Shown: positions 1 through 5,242, numbered from the stretch's first letter. The stretch: DNA of 6,103 bases from Nitratiruptor sp. (GCA_015494595.1 WGAX01000165.1:1-6103), one strand, 5' to 3'. Notes: generated by a model not told the origin, from the letters alone. Numbers and translations are program-made.

Positions 1-333
1 AATGCTTGCCTTGGATGCCATATGCCAAGCGTAGCGAAGAGTATGGGAGCAACTCCTATGCCTCCTACACACTTTAAAGACTTTTTCTTTACGACAAAGA
101 AAAAGCTTATCAAGCAAAAGCTCTATGAGGATGAGCAAGCATACAAAAAACGCTTAGCGCTTATGGCAAAAAAAGAGGATATTGCACCACAGCGATATAA
201 CTGCTCTCAATGCCATGTACCGCAAGCAAATGCAAAACCGTTGGTGGCAAATACATTTAAGCCAGATTTTCGCGATCCAAATGCAAAACATCGCTCCAAA
301 CTTTACAAAAACTTGATGGAGGGAGTGAAATAG
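1..333 (+). CDS. napB: Periplasmic nitrate reductase dihaem cytochrome c subunit NapB (5' end missing)
   Basis: NapB passes electrons to the catalytic subunit NapA in the periplasm. The frame is open from base 1, so the gene enters from the left. A first ATG at 22 is internal, because the haem motif CLGCH lies just before it at 7-21. The second haem motif, CSQCH at 202-216, is followed by VPQANAKPLVANTF, which closely matches the NapB signature after its second haem. A histidine in PPTHF (codon at 70-72) is the likely distal ligand of one haem. The signal peptide and N-terminus are outside the window. Sixty residues separate the two haem motifs, against about 34 in E. coli NapB as recalled; the extra part is lysine-rich. 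The TAG stop shares one base with the GTG of napF. Identification is firm from the motifs and the neighbours. Confidence 0.95.
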   Translation, partial: NACLGCHMPSVAKSMGATPMPPTHFKDFFFTTKKKLIKQKLYEDEQAYKKRLALMAKKEDIAPQRYNCSQCHVPQANAKPLVANTFKPDFRDPNAKHRSKLYKNLMEGVK

Positions 334-812
334 TGGAGCGAAGAGAGTTTTTTACCACTCTTTTGCGTCCTATTCAAAAAGAAGAGGAGCCCAAAACTCT
401 TCTTCGCCCTCCATACTACAAAGATGAAGCAGATTTTGAAAAGTGTAGTGAGTGTGAAGATAAAGCTTGTGCAAAGGCTTGTGAAGAGCGTATTATTGTG
501 ATAGAAGATGAAAAGCCTCTGCTAGACTTTTCAGAATCTGGTTGTACCTTTTGTGATGAGTGTGCAAGGGTGTGTAAAGAGGGGGTATTAAGTATAGAGG
601 CAAAAAGATTGTTGCCAAAACTCTCTATTGATATGCTTGGTTGTCTTGCGTGGAAAAAGACGATTTGTAGTATGTGCAAAGATGTCTGTTTAGACAATGC
701 GATAGAGTTTGCTGGACTTTTCAATCCTGAAATTAGTGATAGATGTACGGGATGTGGATTTTGTATAAGTGTTTGTCCTACAAATGCTATTAAAATTGGA
801 GAGGAGAGGTGA
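333..812 (+). CDS. napF: NapF, ferredoxin-type protein of periplasmic nitrate reduction with four cysteine clusters
   Basis: NapF is a cytoplasmic iron-sulfur protein thought to help mature or protect NapA before export. This 159-residue protein has no signal peptide. Its cysteine clusters are C38/41/46/50, C71/74/77/81, C104/112/115/119 and C138/141/144/148-Pro. The third, C-x7-C-x2-C-x3-C, is the distinctive NapF pattern; the fourth is a classic CxxCxxCxxxCP 4Fe-4S motif. The first has four residues, not two, between its second and third cysteines, unlike E. coli NapF. The N-terminus (MERREFF) begins at a GTG preceded by a strong GGAGGGAG site at 318-325. The gene overlaps napB by one base and napL by four (GTGA), implying translational coupling. 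NapF separates it from NapG, which is exported and normally lies upstream. Confidence 0.93.
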   Translation: MERREFFTTLLRPIQKEEEPKTLLRPPYYKDEADFEKCSECEDKACAKACEERIIVIEDEKPLLDFSESGCTFCDECARVCKEGVLSIEAKRLLPKLSIDMLGCLAWKKTICSMCKDVCLDNAIEFAGLFNPEISDRCTGCGFCISVCPTNAIKIGEER

Positions 813-1762
813 AAAAAACACTTTTATATTTGCTGCTTTTTACTTTTTGGCTCTTTGCAAATGATCTAAAGCCATTAAAAGAGATCAAAATTGATGCAGC
901 TGTACTTGATATGGTAGTTGCAAAAAATGCCATCTATGTAGCTACCGATGCAAGTACTGTAGTAGTATTGGATAAAAATCTTAGTATAAAAAAAGAGATA
1001 AAAGTTAGAAAAGTCAAAGATTTTATGGGTACACTCAATGATGCCGATATTTATAGTGTGGATGTAATGGGTGATAAAATTCTCTTTTTGGCTCAAGCAG
1101 AAGATGGATATGCTGAGCTTTTCATTCATGAAAATAATCAAACAAAAAAAGTTTTGGACAAATCTTTGATGCTCTATGCAAAAGCTGCTAAGTTTGTGGA
1201 TCAACAGAGGGCTATTTTAGTGCTTATGAGTGATGAAGTAGTATTATATGATTTACAAGCTGGAAAAATTCTCAAAAAGGCAAAGGCTGGGGAGTATTTT
1301 TACTCTGCAATGGCAATAGATAAAAGCAGAAGGTTTGTAGTAGTTGGAGATGAGGGGGGAGAGGTGATTGTGGTTGATCCCCAAACCTTGCAAAGAGTAA
1401 AGCTTTTTAAAGATGTCAATAAAGATAAAATTTTATCTCTTGCTATTGCTGCTCCTTTGATTGGTGCAGGTAGTAGGGCAGATAAAAAACTGGCTCTTTA
1501 TAGCCTGCAAGGAGGCAAGCCAAAAACCTATACCAATCCGGACTTTTTTATCTATGTAGTAGGTATTAGTCCCGATAAAAAGTATGTGGTATATGGGGAT
1601 AATGAGAAGTATATCCTCAAAGTTGCCGATAGTAACTCGTTGGATGTGCGCCATAAACTTATAGGACATAAAAATATTATCAATGTAGTAAGATTTATAG
1701 ATAGTAAAACGCTGCTTACTGGAAGTGAGACGGGAGAAATTTTATTATGGAGGTTGCCATGA
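809..1762 (+). CDS. napL: NapL, periplasmic WD40-like beta-propeller protein of the nap operon
   Basis: The 317-residue protein opens with a Sec-type signal peptide: MKKT, a hydrophobic stretch at residues 5-16, and likely cleavage after A17. The rest has repeated beta-rich units of the WD40/quinoprotein type. The clearest are around DKSRRFVVVGDEGGEVIVVD and the last repeat at residues 284-317, with a GH near its start and ILLWRLP at the end. No cysteines or haem motifs are present. Position between napF and napD matches napL of Wolinella and Campylobacter, where a supporting role in Nap function is proposed but the mechanism is unclear. The GTG start overlaps the napF stop and is preceded by GGAGAGGAGAG at 798-808. 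The TGA stop overlaps the napD ATG. The name rests on synteny plus fold; the sequence itself is a general propeller. Confidence 0.85.
   Translation: MKKTLLYLLLFTFWLFANDLKPLKEIKIDAAVLDMVVAKNAIYVATDASTVVVLDKNLSIKKEIKVRKVKDFMGTLNDADIYSVDVMGDKILFLAQAEDGYAELFIHENNQTKKVLDKSLMLYAKAAKFVDQQRAILVLMSDEVVLYDLQAGKILKKAKAGEYFYSAMAIDKSRRFVVVGDEGGEVIVVDPQTLQRVKLFKDVNKDKILSLAIAAPLIGAGSRADKKLALYSLQGGKPKTYTNPDFFIYVVGISPDKKYVVYGDNEKYILKVADSNSLDVRHKLIGHKNIINVVRFIDSKTLLTGSETGEILLWRLP
1749..1753 (+). promoter_or_regulatory. Ribosome binding site that fixes the napD start
   Basis: GGAGG lies inside the last codons of napL, five bases before the ATG at 1759. An in-frame ATG at 1747 sits across the upstream edge of this site and lacks its own. 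The 1759 start also gives the ATGA overlap with napL and a protein beginning MTLSSCVIRC, the usual NapD start. Confidence 0.8.
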
Positions 1763-2106
1763 CACTGAGTAGTTGTGTGATTAGATGTAATCCAAAAGAT
1801 TTAGAGGATGTAAAACAGAGAGTAGAAGAGGCAAATGTGTGCGATATTCATATCGTGGATAAAAGTGGATATATTGTTGTAACAATTGAGGGAAAAGATA
1901 CCGCAGAAGAGATTGATAAGCTTAAGACTTTGCAATTTTTAGAGGGAGTTTTAAGTGCAGATTTGATCTACTCCTATAGCGAAGAGGAGTTGGAAGCTTT
2001 AAGAGAAGATCTCGATATGCAAGAGTCGGTGCCTGAGATTTTGGAAAAGGATGTGCCAGCAGAAAAGATTGTCTATCATGGAGATTTGAAGAAGAAGTAT
2101 ATATAA
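1759..2106 (+). CDS. napD: NapD, chaperone for the NapA twin-arginine signal peptide
   Basis: NapD is a small cytoplasmic protein that binds the Tat signal peptide of NapA, holding back export until the molybdenum cofactor and iron-sulfur cluster are in place. Family features visible: SSCVIRCNP at residues 4-12, a ferredoxin-like beta-alpha-beta pattern, YIVVTIEG at 38-45, and GVLSADLIYSY at 63-73. The start at 1759 gives 115 residues; an upstream in-frame ATG at 1747 would add four but sits on the ribosome binding site. E. coli NapD is about 87 residues. The extra here is an acidic, probably helical tail from residue 74 to 115, ending in a basic KKKYI. It is the last recognisable nap gene, and only nine bases separate it from the PAS gene. 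Confidence 0.93.
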   Translation: MTLSSCVIRCNPKDLEDVKQRVEEANVCDIHIVDKSGYIVVTIEGKDTAEEIDKLKTLQFLEGVLSADLIYSYSEEELEALREDLDMQESVPEILEKDVPAEKIVYHGDLKKKYI

Positions 2107-2115
2107 GGGTAGAGA

Positions 2116-2652
2116 ATGGATATAAGTTGGGATATGTTTATTGAAACTGAGGTGCCAAAAGATGAGCTTATCATTTCACGCACCGATCTCAAAGGCATAA
2201 TTACCTATGCCAATGAGACCTTTGCCCATATTAGCGGTTATGAGCCTGATGAGCTTATTGGTAAGCCTCACAATATCTTGCGCCATCCCGATATGCCAAA
2301 AGCAGTGTTTAAAGAGCTGTGGGATACGATTCAAGCTGGTAAAATCTGGAGCGGTTATGTGAAAAATCTTCGAAAAGATAGAGGCTACTACTGGGTTTAT
2401 GCTGAAGTAAGCGGAGTCTACAAAGATGGCAAACTGGTAGAGTATAAATCGATGCGTAGCTGGGTGCCAAAAGAGAAAAGAGTCCAGATGCAGCGTCTCT
2501 ATGATACTATGAGAAAAGAGGCAGGTGAGCAGGTAAGGGCGGTAAGCTATATTGAAGCAGAGTTGTATGAGAAGATTTTGCAAATAGCTAGCGATAAAGG
2601 GGTAGAGCCAGAAAAACTTATTAAATTATTAATTGAAAAAATAGACTCTTGA
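2116..2652 (+). CDS. Aer/CetB-like PAS sensor protein with a possible C-terminal ribbon-helix-helix domain
   Basis: This soluble 178-residue protein has no signal peptide or membrane segment. Residues 15-115 form a PAS domain of the Aer type: TYANETFAHISGY, then KPHNILRHPDMP and WSGYVKNLRKDRGYYWVYAEV. R56, H57, D59 and W78 fall one position from the E. coli Aer residues R57, H58, D60 and W79 known to matter for FAD binding, so a flavin redox sensor is likely. CetB of Campylobacter is a comparable short PAS protein that signals to a separate receptor in energy taxis. After a charged linker (118-138), residues 140-176 read like an Arc/CopG ribbon-helix-helix: VSYIEAELYEKI strand and helix, a DKGV turn, then LIKLLIEKI. 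It is probably cotranscribed with nap. Its role could be taxis signalling or transcription control; the sequence does not decide. Confidence 0.8.
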   Translation: MDISWDMFIETEVPKDELIISRTDLKGIITYANETFAHISGYEPDELIGKPHNILRHPDMPKAVFKELWDTIQAGKIWSGYVKNLRKDRGYYWVYAEVSGVYKDGKLVEYKSMRSWVPKEKRVQMQRLYDTMRKEAGEQVRAVSYIEAELYEKILQIASDKGVEPEKLIKLLIEKIDS

Positions 2653-2662
2653 TTTTAATCAA
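2649..2662 (+). promoter_or_regulatory. Perfect FNR-type operator upstream of the porin gene
   Basis: TTGATTTTAATCAA matches the FNR/Dnr consensus TTGAT-N4-ATCAA at all ten arm positions. It overlaps the TGA stop of the PAS gene (2650-2652). Its centre lies 41.5 bases before a start point near 2697, the position expected for class II activation if the TATATT at 2684-2689 is the -10 element. If the TATAAT at 2673-2678 is used instead, the box would overlap the promoter core and could repress. The likely binder is the Crp/Fnr protein encoded at 4099-4746, or another family member elsewhere. Confidence 0.8.
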
Positions 2663-2672
2663 GGAAATATTA

Positions 2673-2689
2673 TATAATTTTTCTATATT
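2673..2689 (+). promoter_or_regulatory. Candidate -10 elements of the porin promoter
   Basis: A perfect TATAAT at 2673-2678 and a TATATT at 2684-2689 lie in an AT-rich stretch after the operator box. The second gives the standard activator spacing. No convincing -35 hexamer is visible, which is common in Campylobacterota. Transcription from either would leave an untranslated leader of roughly 65-77 bases. Confidence 0.55.
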
Positions 2690-2750
2690 ATGCTAATAAT
2701 AAGAAGTTAATGATTCTCCATAAAAAAAGAGTTGAATCTTAACTTTATTA

Positions 2751-2756
2751 AAGGAG
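2751..2756 (+). promoter_or_regulatory. Ribosome binding site that fixes the porin start
   Basis: AAGGAG sits five bases before the ATG at 2762 and only two before another ATG at 2759. The spacing favours 2762, which also gives a clean signal peptide beginning MKKIS. An open frame extends back to a TTG at 2732, but this has no ribosome site and would spoil the signal peptide. Confidence 0.8.
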
Positions 2757-2761
2757 TAATG

Positions 2762-4021
2762 ATGAAAAAGATTAGTTTAAGTTTAGTATCTGCAATGGTG
2801 CTTGTAGGAGCTGTTGCAACTACTGCGAGCGCAGGAGGGCTGGAAAATATCATTTCCAATCCTAAAGTAAGTTTAGAAATTCGTCCAAGATATGAGTATG
2901 TCGATCAAGATGGTAAACCAGAAGAGGCTAAAGCTTTAACAGTAAGAACAGCTTTAGGATTAAATGCTAATCTTTTTGGTGTAGATGGTTTGGCAGCGCA
3001 ATTGCAAGTGATGAATGTAACAGATCTTGTAGATGATTATAATGCACCTTCAATTGGTAAAACACAATATCCGGTAGTAGCAGATCCAGCACAAACTCGT
3101 GTTACACAAGCAAATATGAGCTACTCAGCAAGCGGTTTTACAGTACTAGCTGGTAGAAAGATGGTTGTACTTGATAATGCAAGATTTATCGGTAATGTTG
3201 GCTGGAGACAGATGCCACAAACCTATGATCTTGCTGCTGTAATATACAATGGTATTGAAAACCTAAATCTTTTAGGTGCATATGTATGGAATGTTAATAG
3301 AATTTTTGCAGGTGATGGAAATGGTCCACTTAAAAAACATTTAACTACTGGCAGTGTACTTTTACATGCGTCATATAAAGTTATGCCTGAGCTTACAGTA
3401 ACTGCATATGACTATATGATTGAAAACTTTGCTGATCATATTGGTCTTAGACTTACCGGTACATTTAATTTAAATGATCTTAAATTGAAATATGCAGCAG
3501 AGTATGCTGTACAAAATGATCCAAGTCTTGATGATAGCGATGATCCTCTCTATAGTCCAAATCGTAGTCAAGATGCAGATTACTACAATATAAACCTTTC
3601 TGGTGTTTATAACGGCTTTATTGCAGGGGTTGGCTATGAGGTGTTAAGTGATAAAGGTGATGGAGATTTTGCGTTCTGGACACCACTTGCAACACTCCAT
3701 GCGATGAATGGTTGGGCTGATGTCTTTTTGAAAACACCAAATGAAGGTTTGGAAGATCTCTCTGTAAAACTCGGATATAATTTTGGAGAGTATGGCAAAA
3801 TTGTAGGAATTTATCACAACTTCTCATCTGATAAAAAGAATGCAGCAGGAGATGATGATCTAGGTGATGAAATCGATATAGCATACAAAGTAAAACTTTT
3901 AAAAGGCTTGGGACTTCTTCTTAAATATGCAGACTATAGTGAGGGGGATGCAAGCTTCAATAAAAAAGATGTAACCAAATATTGGATCCAACTAGATTAT
4001 AAATTTTCTGCAAAACTTTAA
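2762..4021 (+). CDS. Outer-membrane porin-like beta-barrel protein (alginate-export/OprD-like)
   Basis: The product has 419 residues. Residues 1-24 form a typical Sec signal peptide ending ASA, cleaved before GG. The mature protein alternates polar and hydrophobic residues in strands of 8-12, with aspartate-rich loops (for example DDSDDPLYSPNRSQD), as in outer-membrane barrels. A block starting near residue 141, RFIGNVGWRQMPQTYD, resembles a conserved motif of the alginate-export porin family, which in many bacteria has no link to alginate. The last strand ends YKFSAKL, so the usual terminal aromatic is four residues from the end. The gene has its own promoter and FNR-type box and lies between nap and nor genes. 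A channel for nitrate, nitrite or other small anions is a reasonable guess but not shown. The start choice rests on the ribosome site at 2751-2756. Confidence 0.8.
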   Translation: MKKISLSLVSAMVLVGAVATTASAGGLENIISNPKVSLEIRPRYEYVDQDGKPEEAKALTVRTALGLNANLFGVDGLAAQLQVMNVTDLVDDYNAPSIGKTQYPVVADPAQTRVTQANMSYSASGFTVLAGRKMVVLDNARFIGNVGWRQMPQTYDLAAVIYNGIENLNLLGAYVWNVNRIFAGDGNGPLKKHLTTGSVLLHASYKVMPELTVTAYDYMIENFADHIGLRLTGTFNLNDLKLKYAAEYAVQNDPSLDDSDDPLYSPNRSQDADYYNINLSGVYNGFIAGVGYEVLSDKGDGDFAFWTPLATLHAMNGWADVFLKTPNEGLEDLSVKLGYNFGEYGKIVGIYHNFSSDKKNAAGDDDLGDEIDIAYKVKLLKGLGLLLKYADYSEGDASFNKKDVTKYWIQLDYKFSAKL

Positions 4022-4027
4022 TCTTTT

Positions 4028-4045
4028 TTCCCCCGTAAGGGGGAA
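4028..4045 (+). terminator. GC-rich hairpin after the porin gene, possible terminator
   Basis: TTCCCCC and GGGGGAA pair as a 7-bp stem closed by a GUAA loop (a GNRA-type tetraloop), seven bases after the porin stop. A run of six T precedes the stem, not follows it, and the downstream sequence is TAGAGAG. It is therefore not a standard U-tract terminator on either strand. It may still end or protect the porin message. Its last three bases are shared with the long inverted repeat that follows. Confidence 0.5.
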
Positions 4046-4104
4046 TAGAGAGCAGCACAATTTTGCCAGTTTCATCCACTCTTCCTTTGTGCTGCTCTCT
4101 ATTC
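4043..4104. repeat. Perfect 18-bp inverted repeat with 26-base loop between convergent genes
   Basis: The left arm GAATAGAGAGCAGCACAA (4043-4060) is the exact reverse complement of the right arm at 4087-4104; the loop is 4061-4086. The right arm covers the last sense codon and TAG stop of the minus-strand regulator. On either strand the transcript could form a very stable hairpin, but no U-run follows, so it is not a textbook terminator. A bidirectional transcript end, an mRNA 3' stabiliser or a mobile-repeat relic are all possible. No other copy of the arms was noticed in the window. Confidence 0.9.
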
Positions 4105-4746
4105 AAAAAAGGGGCGTAAGCCCTCCTTATTGACTACTCTGTACTGATTTTTCTCTTTTTCCAATATTTTTAACTTTTTAAATTTTGTAATAATGCGAGA
4201 GAGTGTTTCAGGAGTGATATTAAGAAGAGTAGCGATCTCATTTTTTTTAAGATGAAGAAACTCATATTCGTGCTCATAGATAAATTTGGCTACCCGTGCA
4301 GTGGAGCTGAGTACTAAATCGTTGGTAATAACATGCTCCAAATACCGAATTTTATTAGTTAAAGATTTAATAATTGTAAAAGCAATTTCTGGATTTTTTA
4401 AAAACTCTTTTTCAAAAATTTTGTAATCAATTAAGATAACTTTTCCATCTGTCAAAAACTCTCCTGTTGCAGGATAGGGCATATTTTCAAAATTGACAAT
4501 CTCTGCAATCAAGGAGTAGGGATAAAAGACATGCAAAACAATTTTATTACCTTTATGATCAGTTTTATAAATTTGCAAAATTCCTTTTGTAAGAAGCATT
4601 AAGTGCTCGCTTCTCTCCCCTTCATAAAAGGCAATGCTTCCCTTTTTAAACTCCTTGACTTTTGAGATCTCTTTAAGTCGTTTAAGCTTTTTAGGAGGCA
4701 GTGTGTCAAATAGATAGAAATTTTGTATAGTCTCCATATCAATCAT
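4099..4746 (-). CDS. Crp/Fnr-family transcription regulator without cysteines (Dnr/NssR-like)
   Basis: The 215-residue protein has a cyclic-nucleotide-binding-like beta-roll at about residues 10-115, a dimerisation helix at about 118-142 and a C-terminal winged helix-turn-helix. The recognition helix (ITPETLSRIITKF) carries E180, S183 and R184, the E-x-x-S-R pattern with which FNR reads TTGA half-sites. Two perfect TTGAT-N4-ATCAA sites lie in this window. There is no cysteine anywhere, so it cannot carry the FNR oxygen-sensing iron-sulfur cluster. The CRP cAMP-contact GE...RS pattern is also not evident. That leaves a Dnr- or NssR-like sensor of nitric oxide or nitrosative stress as the best inference, fitting its divergent position next to norC. 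The ATG at 4746 follows AAAGGA at four bases; another ATG three codons on is badly spaced. Confidence 0.88.
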   Translation of the reverse strand: MIDMETIQNFYLFDTLPPKKLKRLKEISKVKEFKKGSIAFYEGERSEHLMLLTKGILQIYKTDHKGNKIVLHVFYPYSLIAEIVNFENMPYPATGEFLTDGKVILIDYKIFEKEFLKNPEIAFTIIKSLTNKIRYLEHVITNDLVLSSTARVAKFIYEHEYEFLHLKKNEIATLLNITPETLSRIITKFKKLKILEKEKNQYRVVNKEGLRPFFE

Positions 4747-4772
4747 ATTATCCTTTTTTGTTTTTATTAAAA

Positions 4773-4778
4773 ATTATA
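4773..4778 (-). promoter_or_regulatory. Candidate -10 element of the regulator promoter
   Basis: On the minus strand this reads TATAAT, 26 bases before the ATG at 4746, implying a leader of about 20 bases. No -35 hexamer is visible. The FNR-type box centred at 4834.5 would lie near -68 to -71, a face-of-helix position where the regulator could act on its own gene, but this is uncertain. Confidence 0.5.
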
Positions 4779-4827
4779 GTAATAATGTAGTTAAATTATC
4801 TTGAATTAAATGGCAAAAAAGTGGCAT

Positions 4828-4841
4828 TTGATTAATATCAA
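4828..4841 (+). promoter_or_regulatory. Perfect FNR-type operator in the regulator/nor divergent region
   Basis: TTGATTAATATCAA matches TTGAT-N4-ATCAA completely, and the arms extend one further base pair on each side (TTTGAT/ATCAAA). The centre is 41.5 bases before a start point near 4876, class II geometry for the nor operon. It is shared between divergent genes and could also serve the regulator gene. The 4747-4900 intergenic region contains no coding sequence that I can support. Confidence 0.85.
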
Positions 4842-4861
4842 ACACATAGCTTGAAAATCTC

Positions 4862-4869
4862 TATAAAAT
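4862..4869 (+). promoter_or_regulatory. Candidate -10 region of the nor operon promoter
   Basis: TATAAAAT contains two overlapping -10-like hexamers, TATAAA at 4862 and TAAAAT at 4864. The latter starts 22 bases after the operator ends, nearly the same as the 21 bases seen before the porin. Transcription would start near 4876, leaving about 25 bases before the first ATG. Confidence 0.6.
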
Positions 4870-4900
4870 AAAACAGTAATTTGAAGCTTAAGGAGATAGG

Positions 4901-5224
4901 ATGGAGTTCTTTATACGGGATATTCCCAATAAAGACTTTTTACCAATCTTTGTGATCTCTGCAGCCGTCATTCTCTTTGGGATGATGTATGCCGGTTTTT
5001 TTACGCTTGTCAAACTTAGATTGGTAAAGAGGTATTTTATGGTTTTTGCCTATCTCTCTTGGCTGGCGCTTGTAGCTTCTATCTACTATCTTGGTGAGCT
5101 GCTTAGAGTAGAGCCTTATACCCAGAAGGTGCTTATTGGTGCTATGTTTGGCTATCTGGTGTTTCCGCATATTGTCTACTTTTTGCTGGAAAAAGTGCAT
5201 ACCAGATATGAGCATAGCAACTAA
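4901..5224 (+). CDS. Small three-helix membrane protein of unknown function, first gene of the nor operon
   Basis: I do not recognise this 107-residue protein. It has three hydrophobic helices, at about residues 13-37, 46-68 and 76-96. The basic loop KLRLVKRY between the first two suggests that loop is cytoplasmic, with the N-terminus outside and the C-terminus (EKVHTRYEHSN) inside. Histidines H90, H100 and H105 and glutamates E66 and E71 are the polar residues of note; no cysteine, haem or metal motif is present. The ATG follows AAGGAG at 4890-4895 with five-base spacing. It ends 18 bases before norC and shares the promoter with the FNR-type box. Its place suggests a role in assembling or supporting NorCB, but it is too short and has too few helices to be NorE or another CoxIII-like protein. 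Confidence 0.85.
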   Translation: MEFFIRDIPNKDFLPIFVISAAVILFGMMYAGFFTLVKLRLVKRYFMVFAYLSWLALVASIYYLGELLRVEPYTQKVLIGAMFGYLVFPHIVYFLLEKVHTRYEHSN

Positions 5225-5242
5225 ATCTTAAAAGGAGGAATT

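Noticed and set aside
416..724. Long minus-strand open frames inside napF, and similar ones inside napL, the PAS gene, the porin, the small membrane protein and norC
   Set aside because: Each lies wholly opposite a gene with clear family features, has no ribosome site or recognisable domain, and is best explained as a shadow of the coding frame.
1747..1758. ATG at 1747 as the napD start
   Set aside because: It lies on the ribosome binding site of the better start at 1759 and lacks one of its own.
2669..2678. Ten-base palindrome ATTATATAAT as an operator
   Set aside because: It consists only of A and T and coincides with a -10 hexamer, so chance in an AT-rich promoter is enough to explain it.
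2732..2761. TTG-initiated ten-residue extension of the porin
   Set aside because: It has no ribosome site and would put polar residues before the signal peptide; AAGGAG at 2751-2756 points to the ATG at 2762.
4043..4104. Integron attC site or insertion-sequence end
   Set aside because: No RYYYAAC/GTTRRRY core, no target duplication and no integrase or transposase nearby; the flanking genes are intact.
4099..4746. True oxygen-sensing FNR protein
   Set aside because: The protein contains no cysteine, so it cannot bind the 4Fe-4S cluster that FNR needs.
4811..4826. Sigma-54-like promoter (TGGCA, eleven-base offset, TGGCA, with GG-N10-GC)
   Set aside because: The -12 element has TGGC in place of TTGC, the implied start falls inside the FNR-type box, and a good -10 element with class II spacing explains nor transcription better. 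The direct repeat of TGGCA may be chance.
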